29,454 nucleotides of DNA, taken from JACKFB01 sp041389525 (lineage in GTDB: Bacteria > Myxococcota_A > UBA9042 > PHBI01 > JACKFB01). Of this stretch, positions 1 to 7,387 are shown one piece after another (the stretch's first letter is position 1; every line of letters begins with the position of its first letter). Both the position numbers and the translations under genes were made by a program. The notes under the pieces were generated by a model. The model made no database searches. It had not been told where the DNA came from and saw nothing but the letters and a program-made list of their open reading frames with translations. The stretch spans positions 1 to 29,454 of the forward strand of contig JAWKRR010000077.1 of NCBI GenBank assembly GCA_041389525.1. Reading direction: 5' to 3'.

Positions 1-585
1 CACATCTACCGGAACCTCAAACCCCACGGCCGCGCCGCCGTCGTCCTGCCCGACAACGTGCTGTTCGAGGACGGCGTCGGCCAAAAGATCCGCAGCGACC
101 TGATGGACAAGTGCAACCTGCACACCATCCTGAGACTGCCCACCGGCATCTTCTACGCCCAGGGTGTGAAGACGAACGTGCTCTTCTTCCAAAAGGGCGA
201 CCGCCAAAAAGACACAGGAAATACCAAGGAGATCTGGGTCTACGATCTCCGCACCAATATGCCCTCCTTCGGCAAACGCACCCCCTTCGCGCGCTCCGCG
301 CTGGAGCCCTTCGAGGCGGTCTACGGCGCCGACCCCAACGGCCACAGCCCCCGAGTCGACCAAGGCGAAGACGGCCGCTTCCGCCGCTACACCCGAGCCC
401 AAATCAGCGCCCGCGGCGACAACCTCGACATCACCTGGCTGAGAGACGAGTCCGTCGAGCGAGCCGAAGACCTCCCCGACCCCGACGAGATAGCCGCCCA
501 AATCCTGGTCCACCTGCAAACCGCCACCGAGGAGATGCAGGCGCTGCTGGAGCTTCTGGAGCCCGAAGAAACGGAAGCAGCATGA
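1..585 (+). CDS. hsdM: Type I restriction-modification DNA methyltransferase subunit (HsdM), C-terminal part
   Basis: The frame is open from the first base, so the gene starts before the window. The visible 194 residues match the end of the N6-adenine methylase core and the C-terminal tail of type I HsdM: a hydrophobic strand ending in VLPDNVLFEDG, then residues of the type LRLPTGIFYAQGVKTNVLFFQKG, which is conserved after the catalytic NPPF motif of the family. The catalytic and SAM-binding motifs lie outside the window. In the complex, HsdM2HsdS methylates adenine at the site chosen by HsdS. The stop overlaps the next start as ATGA, so hsdM and hsdS are translationally coupled. Family identity is secure; whether the enzyme is intact upstream cannot be seen. 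Confidence 0.93.
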   Translation, partial: HIYRNLKPHGRAAVVLPDNVLFEDGVGQKIRSDLMDKCNLHTILRLPTGIFYAQGVKTNVLFFQKGDRQKDTGNTKEIWVYDLRTNMPSFGKRTPFARSALEPFEAVYGADPNGHSPRVDQGEDGRFRRYTRAQISARGDNLDITWLRDESVERAEDLPDPDEIAAQILVHLQTATEEMQALLELLEPEETEAA

Positions 586-2090
586 GCGGTGAAGAGCCTC
601 AAGATCTCGGGCTGGCGATTCTCCCACCGGGCTGGGCTTCTGCTCGGGTCGGAGAAATCTCTCGTCGGGTTGTGGTTGGATTCGTTGGTCCGGCAAAGCA
701 GCACTATCGTGCCGAGGGCGTTCCGTTCTTGATGGGAAAGAACATCAGGAATGGCGCGCTGGACCTCTCAGACATTTCCCGAGTCACCCTTGAGTTCCAC
801 CGGTCACTTCCGAAGTCCGAGCTCCACGCTGGTGACGTGGCGGTCGTGCGCATTGGGAGGTCGGGCGACGCAGCGGTAGTCCCCGGCGGCCTGGGCCCAG
901 CCAACTGCGCGGGGTTGGTTGTCGTCAAACAACCGACCGGTACCAGTCCAGAGTTTCTCGCTCGGTATTTCAACTCGCCGCAGGGGAAGCGCGCATCCGA
1001 AGACGAGGCGCGAGGCGTAACGCGCAAGACCCTCAACACCCGGAAGGTGGAGCAGGCCCTCGTGCCGGTCCCGCCCCTAAACGAACAACGCCGCATCGTG
1101 GCCAAGATCGAGGCTCTGCAAGAGCGCAGCAAGGCCGCCAAAGACGCGCTCGACGCCATCCCGCCGCTGCTGGAGAAGTTCCGCCAGTCGGTGCTGGCGG
1201 CAGCTTTCCGAGGCGACCTGACCAAGTCATGGCGAGAGCGCCAGCCCGAGATCGAGCCCGCCGCCGTCCTCCTCGACCGCATCCGAGCCGAACGCCGCCG
1301 CCGTTTCAGCGAGGCAAACCCTAAGAAAAAGTACGTCGAGCCCGCCCCCGTCGACCCGTCCGGGTTGCCGGAACTGCCGGCGGGGTGGTGCTGGGTGCGA
1401 CTGCAGGACATCGCCAGCCTGCTGAACGGAGATCGCGGCAAGAACTACCCCAACCAGCGCGAGTACGTTGAGGTGGGACTCCCCTTCATAAACGCGGGCC
1501 ACATTCGACCGGACGGGACTCTCTCCGGCGAGGAAATGAACTTCATCACAAGAGAGAAGTTCAACGAACTCGCGGCGGGAAAGATAGAGCCCGGGGACCT
1601 TGTGTACTGTCTGAGGGGCACGCTAGGGAAAACGGCAACCGTCGACCCACTGATCGAAGGCGCGATTGCCTCGTCGCTGGCGATCATTCGCCCTGGCGAG
1701 GCGGAGTACCGGAAGTTCCTCTACTACTTCCTGGTGAGTCCGCTCGGCAGAGCCGAAATCAAGAAGTACGACAACGGGTCGGCTCAGCCCAACCTCTCGG
1801 CAGCGAGCGTCGGGCAGTACCTGCTCCCAATGCCGCCCCGGCACGAACTCAGCGCATTTTGCAGCGCGATTGAAGAGGCGCTCGCGGCAGTGGCCGCGTC
1901 CGTCTCACCGCTGAAGCGTTCGCTTGCACTCGCTCAGACTCTCGACCAATCCATCCTCGCCAAAGCCTTCCGCGGCGAGCTTGTGCCGCAGGACCCGAAC
2001 GACGAGCCGGCCTCGGTGCTCCTCGAGCGAATTCGGGCCGAGCGCGAGGCCGCCGGCCCGGCCAAGACCAAGCGCCGACGCAGCACCTGA
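582..2090 (+). CDS. hsdS: Type I restriction-modification specificity subunit (HsdS)
   Basis: A 502-residue protein starting at the ATG that overlaps the hsdM stop. It has the classical duplicated layout: target-recognition domain 1 (about 15-165), central conserved helix (166-240, LNEQRRIVAKIEALQ then FRGDLT), target-recognition domain 2 (265-420), and a second conserved helix (418-490, AFRGELVPQ). Each half opens with a LPxGW motif (PPGWASARV, PAGWCWVRL), and each spacer helix ends in a near-identical VLLDRIRAER / VLLERIRAER segment, which shows the internal repeat. HsdS reads a bipartite DNA target and docks HsdM and HsdR. The recognition sequence cannot be read from the protein. A much longer upstream extension in the same frame is out of frame with hsdM and is not real. 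No hsdR follows, so it must lie upstream or be missing. Confidence 0.95.
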   Translation: MSGEEPQDLGLAILPPGWASARVGEISRRVVVGFVGPAKQHYRAEGVPFLMGKNIRNGALDLSDISRVTLEFHRSLPKSELHAGDVAVVRIGRSGDAAVVPGGLGPANCAGLVVVKQPTGTSPEFLARYFNSPQGKRASEDEARGVTRKTLNTRKVEQALVPVPPLNEQRRIVAKIEALQERSKAAKDALDAIPPLLEKFRQSVLAAAFRGDLTKSWRERQPEIEPAAVLLDRIRAERRRRFSEANPKKKYVEPAPVDPSGLPELPAGWCWVRLQDIASLLNGDRGKNYPNQREYVEVGLPFINAGHIRPDGTLSGEEMNFITREKFNELAAGKIEPGDLVYCLRGTLGKTATVDPLIEGAIASSLAIIRPGEAEYRKFLYYFLVSPLGRAEIKKYDNGSAQPNLSAASVGQYLLPMPPRHELSAFCSAIEEALAAVAASVSPLKRSLALAQTLDQSILAKAFRGELVPQDPNDEPASVLLERIRAEREAAGPAKTKRRRST

Positions 2091-2152
2091 AGCACCAGCC
2101 CGCGCCGACCAAGTGATTGGAGCCGCCGCGTCCCTGGACTACGCTCTCGCTC

Positions 2153-2731
2153 ATGGCAAGCCAGCTCCCACCGCGCACCGCGACCTACGACGACTACCTG
2201 GCCCTGCCCGACGACCAGAAGGCGGAGCTGATCGACGGGACGCTCTACTTCATGAGCGGTCCGAAGGGGCGCCACCTCCGCGTGTCGAGCACTATTCAAA
2301 TCGTGCTGGGCGGGCCGTTCGCGCTCAGTGATGGCCCAAGCGGGGACGGGCCCGGAGGCTGGTGGATCCTACACGAACCGGAGGTTCACCTCTTGCTGGA
2401 CAGGCGCGTCGTGCGCCCGGATCTGGCCGGCTGGCGGCGCGAGCGGATGCCCAGGCCACCGAACGACAACCACAAGTTCACCCTGGTCCCCGACTGGGTG
2501 TGCGAGGTGCTCTCGCCGAGCACGACGACCTACGACACCATCGTGAAGATGCCGCGCTACCTCGAAGCGGGGGTGCAGTGGGCGTGGATCATCGACCCGG
2601 TAGCCGAGCGCGTGGACATCTTCCGCGCCGGCGACGGCGAGTGGCTCGCGGCGGGCAGCTTTGAGGGCGGCGGCACCGCGCGTCTGGCGCCCTTCGACGC
2701 CATCGAGTTGGACCTCACCCCGTTCTGGTGA
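2153..2731 (+). CDS. Uma2 family (DUF820) putative restriction-type endonuclease
   Basis: A 192-residue protein starting at ATG 2153, 62 bp after hsdS. Sequence features are those of the Uma2/DUF820 family: N-terminal TYDDYLALP, then ELIDGTLYFM, a VRPDLAG segment (Asp90), VCEVLSPST (Glu118) and a Lys at 132 before PRYLEAGVQWAWIIDP. These fit the D...E-x-K core of a PD-(D/E)XK nuclease fold. The family is abundant in cyanobacteria and large Gram-negative genomes, often in many copies, and its biological role is poorly defined. Its place just behind a type I RM locus suggests a defence or mobile neighbourhood, but the family is so common that this could be chance. Confidence 0.88.
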   Translation: MASQLPPRTATYDDYLALPDDQKAELIDGTLYFMSGPKGRHLRVSSTIQIVLGGPFALSDGPSGDGPGGWWILHEPEVHLLLDRRVVRPDLAGWRRERMPRPPNDNHKFTLVPDWVCEVLSPSTTTYDTIVKMPRYLEAGVQWAWIIDPVAERVDIFRAGDGEWLAAGSFEGGGTARLAPFDAIELDLTPFW

Positions 2732-2763
2732 CAGGCGAGGCGGCGTCGGGGAATGCGCGAGGA

Positions 2764-3729
2764 CTACGCGTCGGGGCCGAGCAGGGCTTCGAGCGTGGGG
2801 GCGGTGAGGATACCGGCTCCCCAGCCTGCGACTTCGGCGTCGGAGGCCGCCATGATGCGCTGCTCGATGCGCGGGTCGCGGGTGCCGAACTTCAGGGCAA
2901 TCTGGTTGAGTAGCATGAGGCGGCCGCCCTCGGCGCGTCCTTCTTCACGCTCGCGTTGGACGAGACTCAAACCCATGTCCGCTGCTCCTTTGCTGATGTG
3001 GTCTGCGACGAACGAGTAGAGTTGCGGGCGTCGCACATGCTCGTTGACCACCGAGACGTATTCTACGGCGAGGCTTTGCCGGTGCAAGTCCGCGGTCGCC
3101 AGGACTTGGAGGACCTCGGTGAGTCGGAGGAGGACCTCGGTGAGGCGCTCGCTGCGGCCGTGTTTGAGGAGGATGCGGGCGACGGCGTCGAAGGTCGTGC
3201 CGGTGAGCTGATCGTCGGGCATTCGGGGGATGTCCTGGAGGATCATCTCGAACATCGGCAGGTAGGGCTCGATCAGGTGGCGCGCGGCGTCGGGGAGGTC
3301 GATCAGTTGGCCGAAGCGGGTGGCCGCCGTCCACTCGCGGGCGCCGTGGTAGAGGACCAGCGGGAGGATGGCGGGGAGGCGCGTGGTGCTGGGGTTGTCG
3401 TCGACGAAGCGGTCCCAGATGCGGTCCATGTAGGTGAGTAGGCGGCGGGGCATCAGCGGGTCGACGGTGCTCTGGTGTTCGAAGAGCAGGTAGAGCAGGG
3501 CGGGTGGGCGCTCGGGTTCGGTGGCGTCGCGCGTCCAGGGGACCTCATAGAGGAGGTCGGCCTCTCGCGACTGGAGTTGCTCGTCGATGAAGCTGACGTT
3601 CTGCAGCGCGGCCTTGTCGACGTCCAGGAGGGCGACGACGCCGGGAGCGAGGAACTTCCGGAAGTGCGCGATGGCGTTGGCTGGTTCGGAGAACACAGCC
3701 TTGAAGAGCTTGTCGTGGGGGTCAGCCAT
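2764..3729 (-). CDS. Rpn family recombination-promoting nuclease / putative transposase (PD-(D/E)XK)
   Basis: A 321-residue protein. The start chosen is the internal Met giving MADPHDKLFKAVFSE, the standard opening of Rpn/PDDEXK transposase-like proteins; an upstream Met five residues earlier is also possible. Asp58 (READLLYEV) and Glu84-x-Gln86 (LLFEHQST) are the usual core of this family, followed by RRLLTYMDRIW. The C-terminal segment, with GTRDPRIEQRIMAASDAE and a LEALLG ending, resembles the tail found in many cyanobacterial and myxobacterial members. Escherichia coli RpnA-type proteins are DNA endonucleases that promote RecA-independent recombination. The gene converges on the Uma2 gene with a 32 bp gap. 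Confidence 0.85.
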   Translation of the reverse strand: MADPHDKLFKAVFSEPANAIAHFRKFLAPGVVALLDVDKAALQNVSFIDEQLQSREADLLYEVPWTRDATEPERPPALLYLLFEHQSTVDPLMPRRLLTYMDRIWDRFVDDNPSTTRLPAILPLVLYHGAREWTAATRFGQLIDLPDAARHLIEPYLPMFEMILQDIPRMPDDQLTGTTFDAVARILLKHGRSERLTEVLLRLTEVLQVLATADLHRQSLAVEYVSVVNEHVRRPQLYSFVADHISKGAADMGLSLVQREREEGRAEGGRLMLLNQIALKFGTRDPRIEQRIMAASDAEVAGWGAGILTAPTLEALLGPDA

Positions 3730-3842
3730 GCTTCCGCTTCCCACGCTTGGATCCGGCGGTCAAGGGGCGGAGGTGAACCCTTTTCGCGGGGGTTGGCTCT
3801 CAGTCGTTGCGGGCGATGCTGCTCGTCGATGGGAGGTTGGCG

Positions 3843-4043
3843 ATGAAGACGAACGAGGCGAATTGGGACCGGATTGCGCGGATTGTGGTGGGCGGGGCGG
3901 TGCTCTCGCTGGCCTTCGTCGGGCCTGCTACTCCCTGGGCGTTTCTGGGGTTGATTCCCCTGGTGACCGGAGTCGTGGGATGGTGCCCGGCGTACCGTAT
4001 CTTCGGGGTCTCGACATGCCCCATGAAGCGAGGTGATGCGTGA
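3843..4043 (+). CDS. DUF2892 (YgaP-type) small inner-membrane protein
   Basis: A 66-residue protein starting at ATG 3843; the longer form from 3807 adds residues unlike the family. It opens with NEANWDRIARIVVGG and runs through two hydrophobic stretches (about 13-29 and 33-47) to GWCPAYRIFGVSTCP. This fits the DUF2892 / YgaP transmembrane family, whose hallmark is a membrane hairpin followed by a CPxY...TCP segment with two cysteines. It lies divergent from the Rpn gene. Its stop overlaps the GTG start of the thioredoxin-like gene by four bases, so the two are coupled. In other bacteria the domain accompanies rhodanese or thioredoxin-fold proteins, so a thiol or sulfide redox role is plausible but not shown. 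Confidence 0.85.
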   Translation: MKTNEANWDRIARIVVGGAVLSLAFVGPATPWAFLGLIPLVTGVVGWCPAYRIFGVSTCPMKRGDA

Positions 4044-4507
4044 AATCGAAGGCTGCTAGGGGGCCGCGGCGGGCTGACCCGACCATCCGCGTCTGCGGGG
4101 AGTGCAAGCAGAAGAACCGGGTGACGCTGGGGAATCTGGGCTCGGCGGGGCGTTGTGGGCGCTGCTCGGCCGCGCTGTCACCGCTGGACGCGCCGCTGGA
4201 CGTCGACGCCGCGACCTTTGACGCCATCGTGGCGGGGTCGAAGGTGCCGGTGCTGGTCGACTTCTGGGCCGAGTGGTGCGGGCCGTGCCGGATGGCCGCT
4301 CCCGAGGTGAAGAAGGTCGCGGCCGAGATGGCCGGCAAGGCGCTGGTGCTGAAGGTGGACACCGAGGCGCACCCGGACCTGGCGGCGCGGTTCAACGTGC
4401 GCGGCATCCCGAACTTCCTGGTGATGTCGGGCGGAAAGGCGGTGCACCAGCAGCCGGGGCTCGTGGACAGCCGCGAGATGAAGCGGTGGCTTGAGAAGGC
4501 CGCGTAG
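4040..4507 (+). CDS. Thioredoxin-2-type protein with N-terminal zinc ribbon (TrxC-like)
   Basis: A 155-residue protein with GTG start overlapping the DUF2892 stop. Residues 19-42 carry two CxxC pairs (CGEC at 19-22, CGRC at 39-42), the zinc ribbon of thioredoxin 2. Residues 55-155 form a complete thioredoxin fold with active site WCGPC (Cys80 and Cys83), DFWAEW before it and the cis-proline loop RGIPNF. Thioredoxin 2 reduces disulfides in cytosolic proteins and its zinc ribbon responds to oxidative stress. The N-terminus before the ribbon is Lys/Arg-rich rather than a signal peptide, so the protein is cytoplasmic. Coupling to a membrane protein with conserved Cys residues suggests that the two act together. 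Confidence 0.93.
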   Translation: MKSKAARGPRRADPTIRVCGECKQKNRVTLGNLGSAGRCGRCSAALSPLDAPLDVDAATFDAIVAGSKVPVLVDFWAEWCGPCRMAAPEVKKVAAEMAGKALVLKVDTEAHPDLAARFNVRGIPNFLVMSGGKAVHQQPGLVDSREMKRWLEKAA

Positions 4508-4516
4508 GGCGCGGAG

Positions 4517-5332
4517 CTAGCCCGAGGCGGCGCGCAGGGCGTCGCGGACGGAGCGCTGGACCGCGGCCGGCAGGGCTGGGCCCGGGGTCGCGCGGCACTG
4601 GGCGAGCGTGCGGCCGAGGGAGTCGCAGACGCGCTCGCAGCGCGGGCAGGCGGCGACGTGGGCCTCCATCTCGGCGCAGGTCGACGCGCTGATCTCGCCC
4701 TCCTGGTGGCGCGACCAGAGGCGCTGGATGTCGGGGCAGGTCGAGGCGTCGTCGCGGTCGGCGTCGGGGCCGAAGACCGGCGACAGCAGCGCGCGGAGCT
4801 GGGTGCGGGCGCGGTGGAGGCGGCTCTTGGTGGCGGCGACGGACACGCCCAGGACCTCGGCGGTCTCGGCCGCGGAGAGGCCCTCGATGTCGCGCAGCAC
4901 GACGACCTCGCGCATGGGCTCGTCCAGGCGCGCGAGGGCGGTCTCGATGGCGTCGGCAAGCTGGCGGTCGGCGGCGGCGTCGTCCGGCGCGCGCGCGGTG
5001 GTGGCGGGCTCCGAAGCCTCGAATCGCCCGGCGTCGTCGAGGGATTCGAGGCGCTCCGGGGCGCCCACGCGGCGCCGCCGCTGCTTGATGCAGAAGCTGC
5101 GCGCGACGGTGAAGAGCCACGTCGACAACGACGAGCGCCCCTCGAAGCTGTCGGCCGAGCGCGCCAGGGTCAGCAGCGTCTCCTGCAGCACGTCCCGCGC
5201 GTCCTCGGGCTCGCGGCACAGGCGCATCCCGAAGGCGTAGATGCGCTCTTCGTAGCGTTTGAGCAGCAGGTCGAGCGCCAGCCCGTCCCCCGCCCGCACC
5301 CTCTGAAGAAGCTCGGTGTCGCCGGTGTCCAC
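4517..5332 (-). CDS. ECF-type RNA polymerase sigma factor with fused C-terminal zf-HC2 zinc finger
   Basis: A 271-residue protein. Residues 8-90 are sigma region 2 (KRYEERIYAFGMRLC, DARDVLQETLLT, STWLFTVARSFCIKQRRRR). Residues 125-183 are region 4, with LDEPMREVVVLRDIEGLSAAETAEVLGVS and the recognition helix ATKSRLHRARTQL. After a linker comes an anti-sigma-like zinc finger, residues 199-240: Cys199, Cys219, His225-x3-Cys229-x2-Cys232, the HxxxCxxC of zf-HC2 (ZAS-type) anti-sigma factors. Normally such a finger is a separate protein that releases sigma under thiol oxidation. Here it is in cis and no separate anti-sigma gene is adjacent. The gene converges on the thioredoxin gene with a 9 bp gap, which makes a redox-responsive sigma attractive, though unproven. 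Confidence 0.92.
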   Translation of the reverse strand: MDTGDTELLQRVRAGDGLALDLLLKRYEERIYAFGMRLCREPEDARDVLQETLLTLARSADSFEGRSSLSTWLFTVARSFCIKQRRRRVGAPERLESLDDAGRFEASEPATTARAPDDAAADRQLADAIETALARLDEPMREVVVLRDIEGLSAAETAEVLGVSVAATKSRLHRARTQLRALLSPVFGPDADRDDASTCPDIQRLWSRHQEGEISASTCAEMEAHVAACPRCERVCDSLGRTLAQCRATPGPALPAAVQRSVRDALRAASG

Positions 5333-5392
5333 GCGCCGACCTTCGCCCGGCCCGGGCCCGGTCGCAAGTGGCCGCGCACGTCGCTGGGGCGT

Positions 5393-6370
5393 TTAGGCCA
5401 CGGCCTCGTCGGCGCCCGCGGGCGGGTCGACATAGAACTGCCGCGCCCACTTCCGGAACACCCCGATCGGCCCGTCGCCATCACACAAAACGGGGCGCGG
5501 GACGTAGATCTTGTTCTCCCAAATCGGGATGTCCTGGACCACCTGGCGGGTGATCTCGGAGATGAACGCGCGGCCGACGCCGGAGGTCGCGTTGGCGTTG
5601 CCCAGCTTGCGGATGGTGAAGTTGAAGCGCAGGTGGACGTGCTCTTCGTCGATGGGCGTCACGCCCGCGACCAGCAGGGTCTCCACGAGGCCGGTGAAGC
5701 GCGTGGTGGTGAAGCCGAAGCCGTGCTCGTGGACCGTGACGACGCCGTCGACGCCGCCGCGGGGGGTCTTCATGCCGGTGGTCGACTGCACGCGCAGGAT
5801 GTGGCCGTCGATGCTGGCGGAGGCCTCAGGGATGTTCGAGGTGCGGTGCAGGTAGTGGAAGTGCGCCGTGTCGACGCCGTTCTCGGCCATCTCCTGGTTG
5901 CGGGCGCGGATGGTCCAGTCGCGGTGCTCGTAGGGCGTCCAGTCGTCGGAGCCGATCTCGGGCAGCGTCGGCACGGTCCAGCGCGGGGCCTCGCCGTGGG
6001 GGTGAAACCACACCATGATGAGGCCGTTGGTCTCGTTGACCTCCCAGCAGCGGATGCTGGCCTTTGGCGGGATCTTCTTGGCGTAGGGGACGTCGGTGCA
6101 GCGGCCCGTGCCGTCGAACTTCCAGGCGTGGAAGGGGCACTCGACCGAGTCGCCCTTCACGACGCCGCCGTAGCCGAGGTGGGCGCCCAGGTGAGGGCAG
6201 TAGGCGTCGAGGACCTGCGCGTCGCCGCTCTCGGTGCGGAAGAGCACGAGCTCCTTGCCGAAGTAGCGCAGCGGCTTGACCGCGCCTGCTTCCAGCTCGT
6301 GCGAGAGCGAGATGATGTACCAGCCCATGGCGTAGGGCGGCAGTTCCATCCGTTGGCTGGTCGGGATCAT
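5393..6370 (-). CDS. Rieske non-heme iron oxygenase, 3-ketosteroid 9-alpha-hydroxylase (KshA)-like
   Basis: A 325-residue oxygenase component. The Rieske 2Fe-2S site is Cys58-x-His60 and Cys78-x2-His81. The mononuclear iron site is the typical NGVDTAHFHYLH stretch with His170 and His175, with Asp280 as probable third ligand and Asp167 bridging. The match to actinobacterial KshA by memory is extensive: the GDSVECPFHAWKFDGTGRCTDVPYA region, the PEIGSDDWT segment, and the end with DGPIGVFRKWARQFYVD. KshA opens ring B of steroids by 9-alpha-hydroxylation and needs a reductase, which is not in the window. It is somewhat shorter than mycobacterial KshA. The ATG at 6370 follows a GGAGG. Two KstR-type sites precede it. 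A sterol-demethylating or cholesterol 7-desaturase-like Rieske enzyme is the main alternative. Confidence 0.87.
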   Translation of the reverse strand: MIPTSQRMELPPYAMGWYIISLSHELEAGAVKPLRYFGKELVLFRTESGDAQVLDAYCPHLGAHLGYGGVVKGDSVECPFHAWKFDGTGRCTDVPYAKKIPPKASIRCWEVNETNGLIMVWFHPHGEAPRWTVPTLPEIGSDDWTPYEHRDWTIRARNQEMAENGVDTAHFHYLHRTSNIPEASASIDGHILRVQSTTGMKTPRGGVDGVVTVHEHGFGFTTTRFTGLVETLLVAGVTPIDEEHVHLRFNFTIRKLGNANATSGVGRAFISEITRQVVQDIPIWENKIYVPRPVLCDGDGPIGVFRKWARQFYVDPPAGADEAVA

Positions 6371-6420
6371 CGTCGAACCTCCGGGTCAGTCCCAGTCCAC
6401 TCCCAGCCGACGGGGCCGGG

Positions 6421-6434
6421 TAGAACGTGTTCTA
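6421..6434. promoter_or_regulatory. KstR-type operator, site 1 (Rieske oxygenase promoter)
   Basis: TAGAACGTGTTCTA, with six-base arms that are perfect inverted repeats, matches the published KstR motif TNNAACNNGTTNNA. It lies 51 bp upstream of the Rieske oxygenase start, between -10 and the coding region. Confidence 0.82.
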
Positions 6435-6441
6435 GTTCGAG

Positions 6442-6470
6442 AGTGAAACACGTTTCAGTGGCCGGCTCAA
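6442..6470 (-). promoter_or_regulatory. Putative sigma-70 promoter of the Rieske oxygenase gene
   Basis: On the minus strand TTGAGC (6465-6470), a 17 bp spacer and TTCACT (6442-6447). The second KstR-type site fills the 3' part of the spacer and overlaps the -10. The same arrangement occurs at four other promoters in the window. The -10 is weak by E. coli standards. Confidence 0.55.
6444..6457. promoter_or_regulatory. KstR-type operator, site 2 (Rieske oxygenase promoter)
   Basis: TGAAACACGTTTCA, perfect inverted arms, matches TNNAACNNGTTNNA. It overlaps the proposed -10 of the Rieske gene, where a bound TetR-family dimer would block RNA polymerase. Centre-to-centre distance to site 1 is 23 bp. 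Confidence 0.82.
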
Positions 6471-7066
6471 GTCTGCCGAGCGAGTCCGCGCAAAAGCAGC
6501 GAAGAGGCAGTCCGCACCTGCTCGATCACGGCCTCCTGGTCGAAGAGGCCGCCCATCCAACCGACCAGCGCGGCGAACCAGACCTGGCTCAGCAGGTACG
6601 CGAGGGTCTGGACCTGGTCCTCGCTCAGCCCGCCCGCCTCGACGTCGAGCCCGCTGGCGACCACGGCGCCGGCGATGAGCCCGGTCATCCGCTCGTGAAA
6701 GCGCGCGACCTTGGACGCCAGCGCGGGGTCGCCTGCGGCGGCGGCTCGGAGCGCGGCCTGGGCGAGCTTGGGCTTGCGGAAGAAAGCCTCGGTGAGGCGG
6801 GCGAAGAAGCTGGCCAGACGCGAGACGCCGTCGTCGCCCTCGATCGGCTGCAAGCGCACCCACGCCTCGAGCCGCTCGACCTCGTGGTCGAGGACCGCCA
6901 CCAGGATGTCCTCCTTGGACGAGAAGCGCTTGTAGACCGTGCCCAGCGCCACCTTCGCGTGAGAGGCGACGTCTCGGAGGCGCACGGCCTCGAATCCCCC
7001 TTCCTCCGCCAAGGCGATGGCTGAGTTGATGATGCGTCGGGCGCGTTCTCCTGGGGCACTCTTCAT
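6467..7066 (-). CDS. TetR family repressor, KstR-like (sterol catabolism regulator)
   Basis: A 199-residue protein starting at ATG 7066; the longer frame to 7162 runs through the operator and is unlikely. The N-terminal HTH domain (about 8-55) has the order RARRIINSAIALAEEGG, FEAVRLRDVASHAKVALGT and VYKRFSSKEDILVAVL, very close to mycobacterial KstR in my recollection (GGYEAVQMRAVA, VAVGTLYRYFPSK). The C-terminal helices with LSQVWFAALVGWM also resemble KstR (ISDVWLSNLLAWL). KstR is released from DNA by steroid-CoA intermediates. Its position among seven KstR-type sites, one at its own promoter, argues that it controls them and itself. The gene precedes the Rieske oxygenase on the same strand. 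Confidence 0.85.
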   Translation of the reverse strand: MKSAPGERARRIINSAIALAEEGGFEAVRLRDVASHAKVALGTVYKRFSSKEDILVAVLDHEVERLEAWVRLQPIEGDDGVSRLASFFARLTEAFFRKPKLAQAALRAAAAGDPALASKVARFHERMTGLIAGAVVASGLDVEAGGLSEDQVQTLAYLLSQVWFAALVGWMGGLFDQEAVIEQVRTASSLLLRGLARQT

Positions 7067-7097
7067 CTTAGGTCCTGTCTCATCTATGCTCGTCCCC

Positions 7098-7126
7098 GTT
7101 GAAACACGTTCCACTTCCCGCCACAA
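7098..7126 (-). promoter_or_regulatory. Putative sigma-70 promoter of the kstR-like gene
   Basis: Minus-strand TTGTGG (7121-7126), 17 bp, TTCAAC (7098-7103). The operator at 7100-7113 lies in the spacer and -10, in the same phase as at the Rieske and SDR promoters. Both hexamers are degenerate, so the call depends on the shared geometry. Confidence 0.42.
7100..7113. promoter_or_regulatory. KstR-type operator, site 3 (divergent repressor/ferredoxin promoter)
   Basis: TGAAACACGTTCCA fits TNNAACNNGTTNNA with one arm mismatch. It sits in the 99 bp divergent gap, 34 bp before the repressor start and 53 bp before the ferredoxin start, so it can serve both as an autoregulatory and a ferredoxin operator. 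Confidence 0.8.
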
Positions 7127-7165
7127 GACGACGGTCCTCGCCGTCGCCCCCGACGGAGGCACATC

Positions 7166-7357
7166 GTGAAAATCCGCGTTGATTGGGATCTCTGCGAGGC
7201 CAACGCCATCTGCATGGGCATCGCCCCGGACATCTTCGAGGTCGACGAGCAGGACGAGCTGCAGGTCCTCATGGAGAACCCGCCCGAGTCACGGCGAGCC
7301 GACGTCGAGCGCGCCGTCGCCCGTTGCCCGCGCGCCGCGCTGTCCATCGAAGAGTAG
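7166..7357 (+). CDS. 3Fe-4S ferredoxin, P450 electron donor type
   Basis: A 63-residue ferredoxin with GTG start six bases behind a GGAGG (7155-7159). Cluster ligands are Cys10, Cys16 and Cys54 followed by Pro. The usual second cysteine of a 4Fe-4S motif is replaced by Ala13, the signature of [3Fe-4S] ferredoxins that pair with actinobacterial P450s. The opening VDWDLCEANAICMGIAPDIFEVD is characteristic. The P450 gene lies immediately downstream on the opposite strand with a 30 bp gap, and both genes have KstR-type sites. It therefore probably carries electrons to this P450 from a reductase encoded elsewhere. Acting as partner of the Rieske enzyme is less likely. Confidence 0.93.
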   Translation: MKIRVDWDLCEANAICMGIAPDIFEVDEQDELQVLMENPPESRRADVERAVARCPRAALSIEE

Positions 7358-7387
7358 GGCGCGGGCGGAGCGCCTGTGGGCGGGCGC

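Noticed and set aside
111..581. Upstream extension of hsdS
   Set aside because: It overlaps hsdM in another frame and is Arg/Pro-rich. The ATG at 582 begins the protein as usual for HsdS.
4658..7024. Plus-strand open frame of 788 codons
   Set aside because: It runs antisense to the sigma factor, Rieske oxygenase and repressor, all with clear family motifs. Its composition is that of a GC-rich shadow frame.
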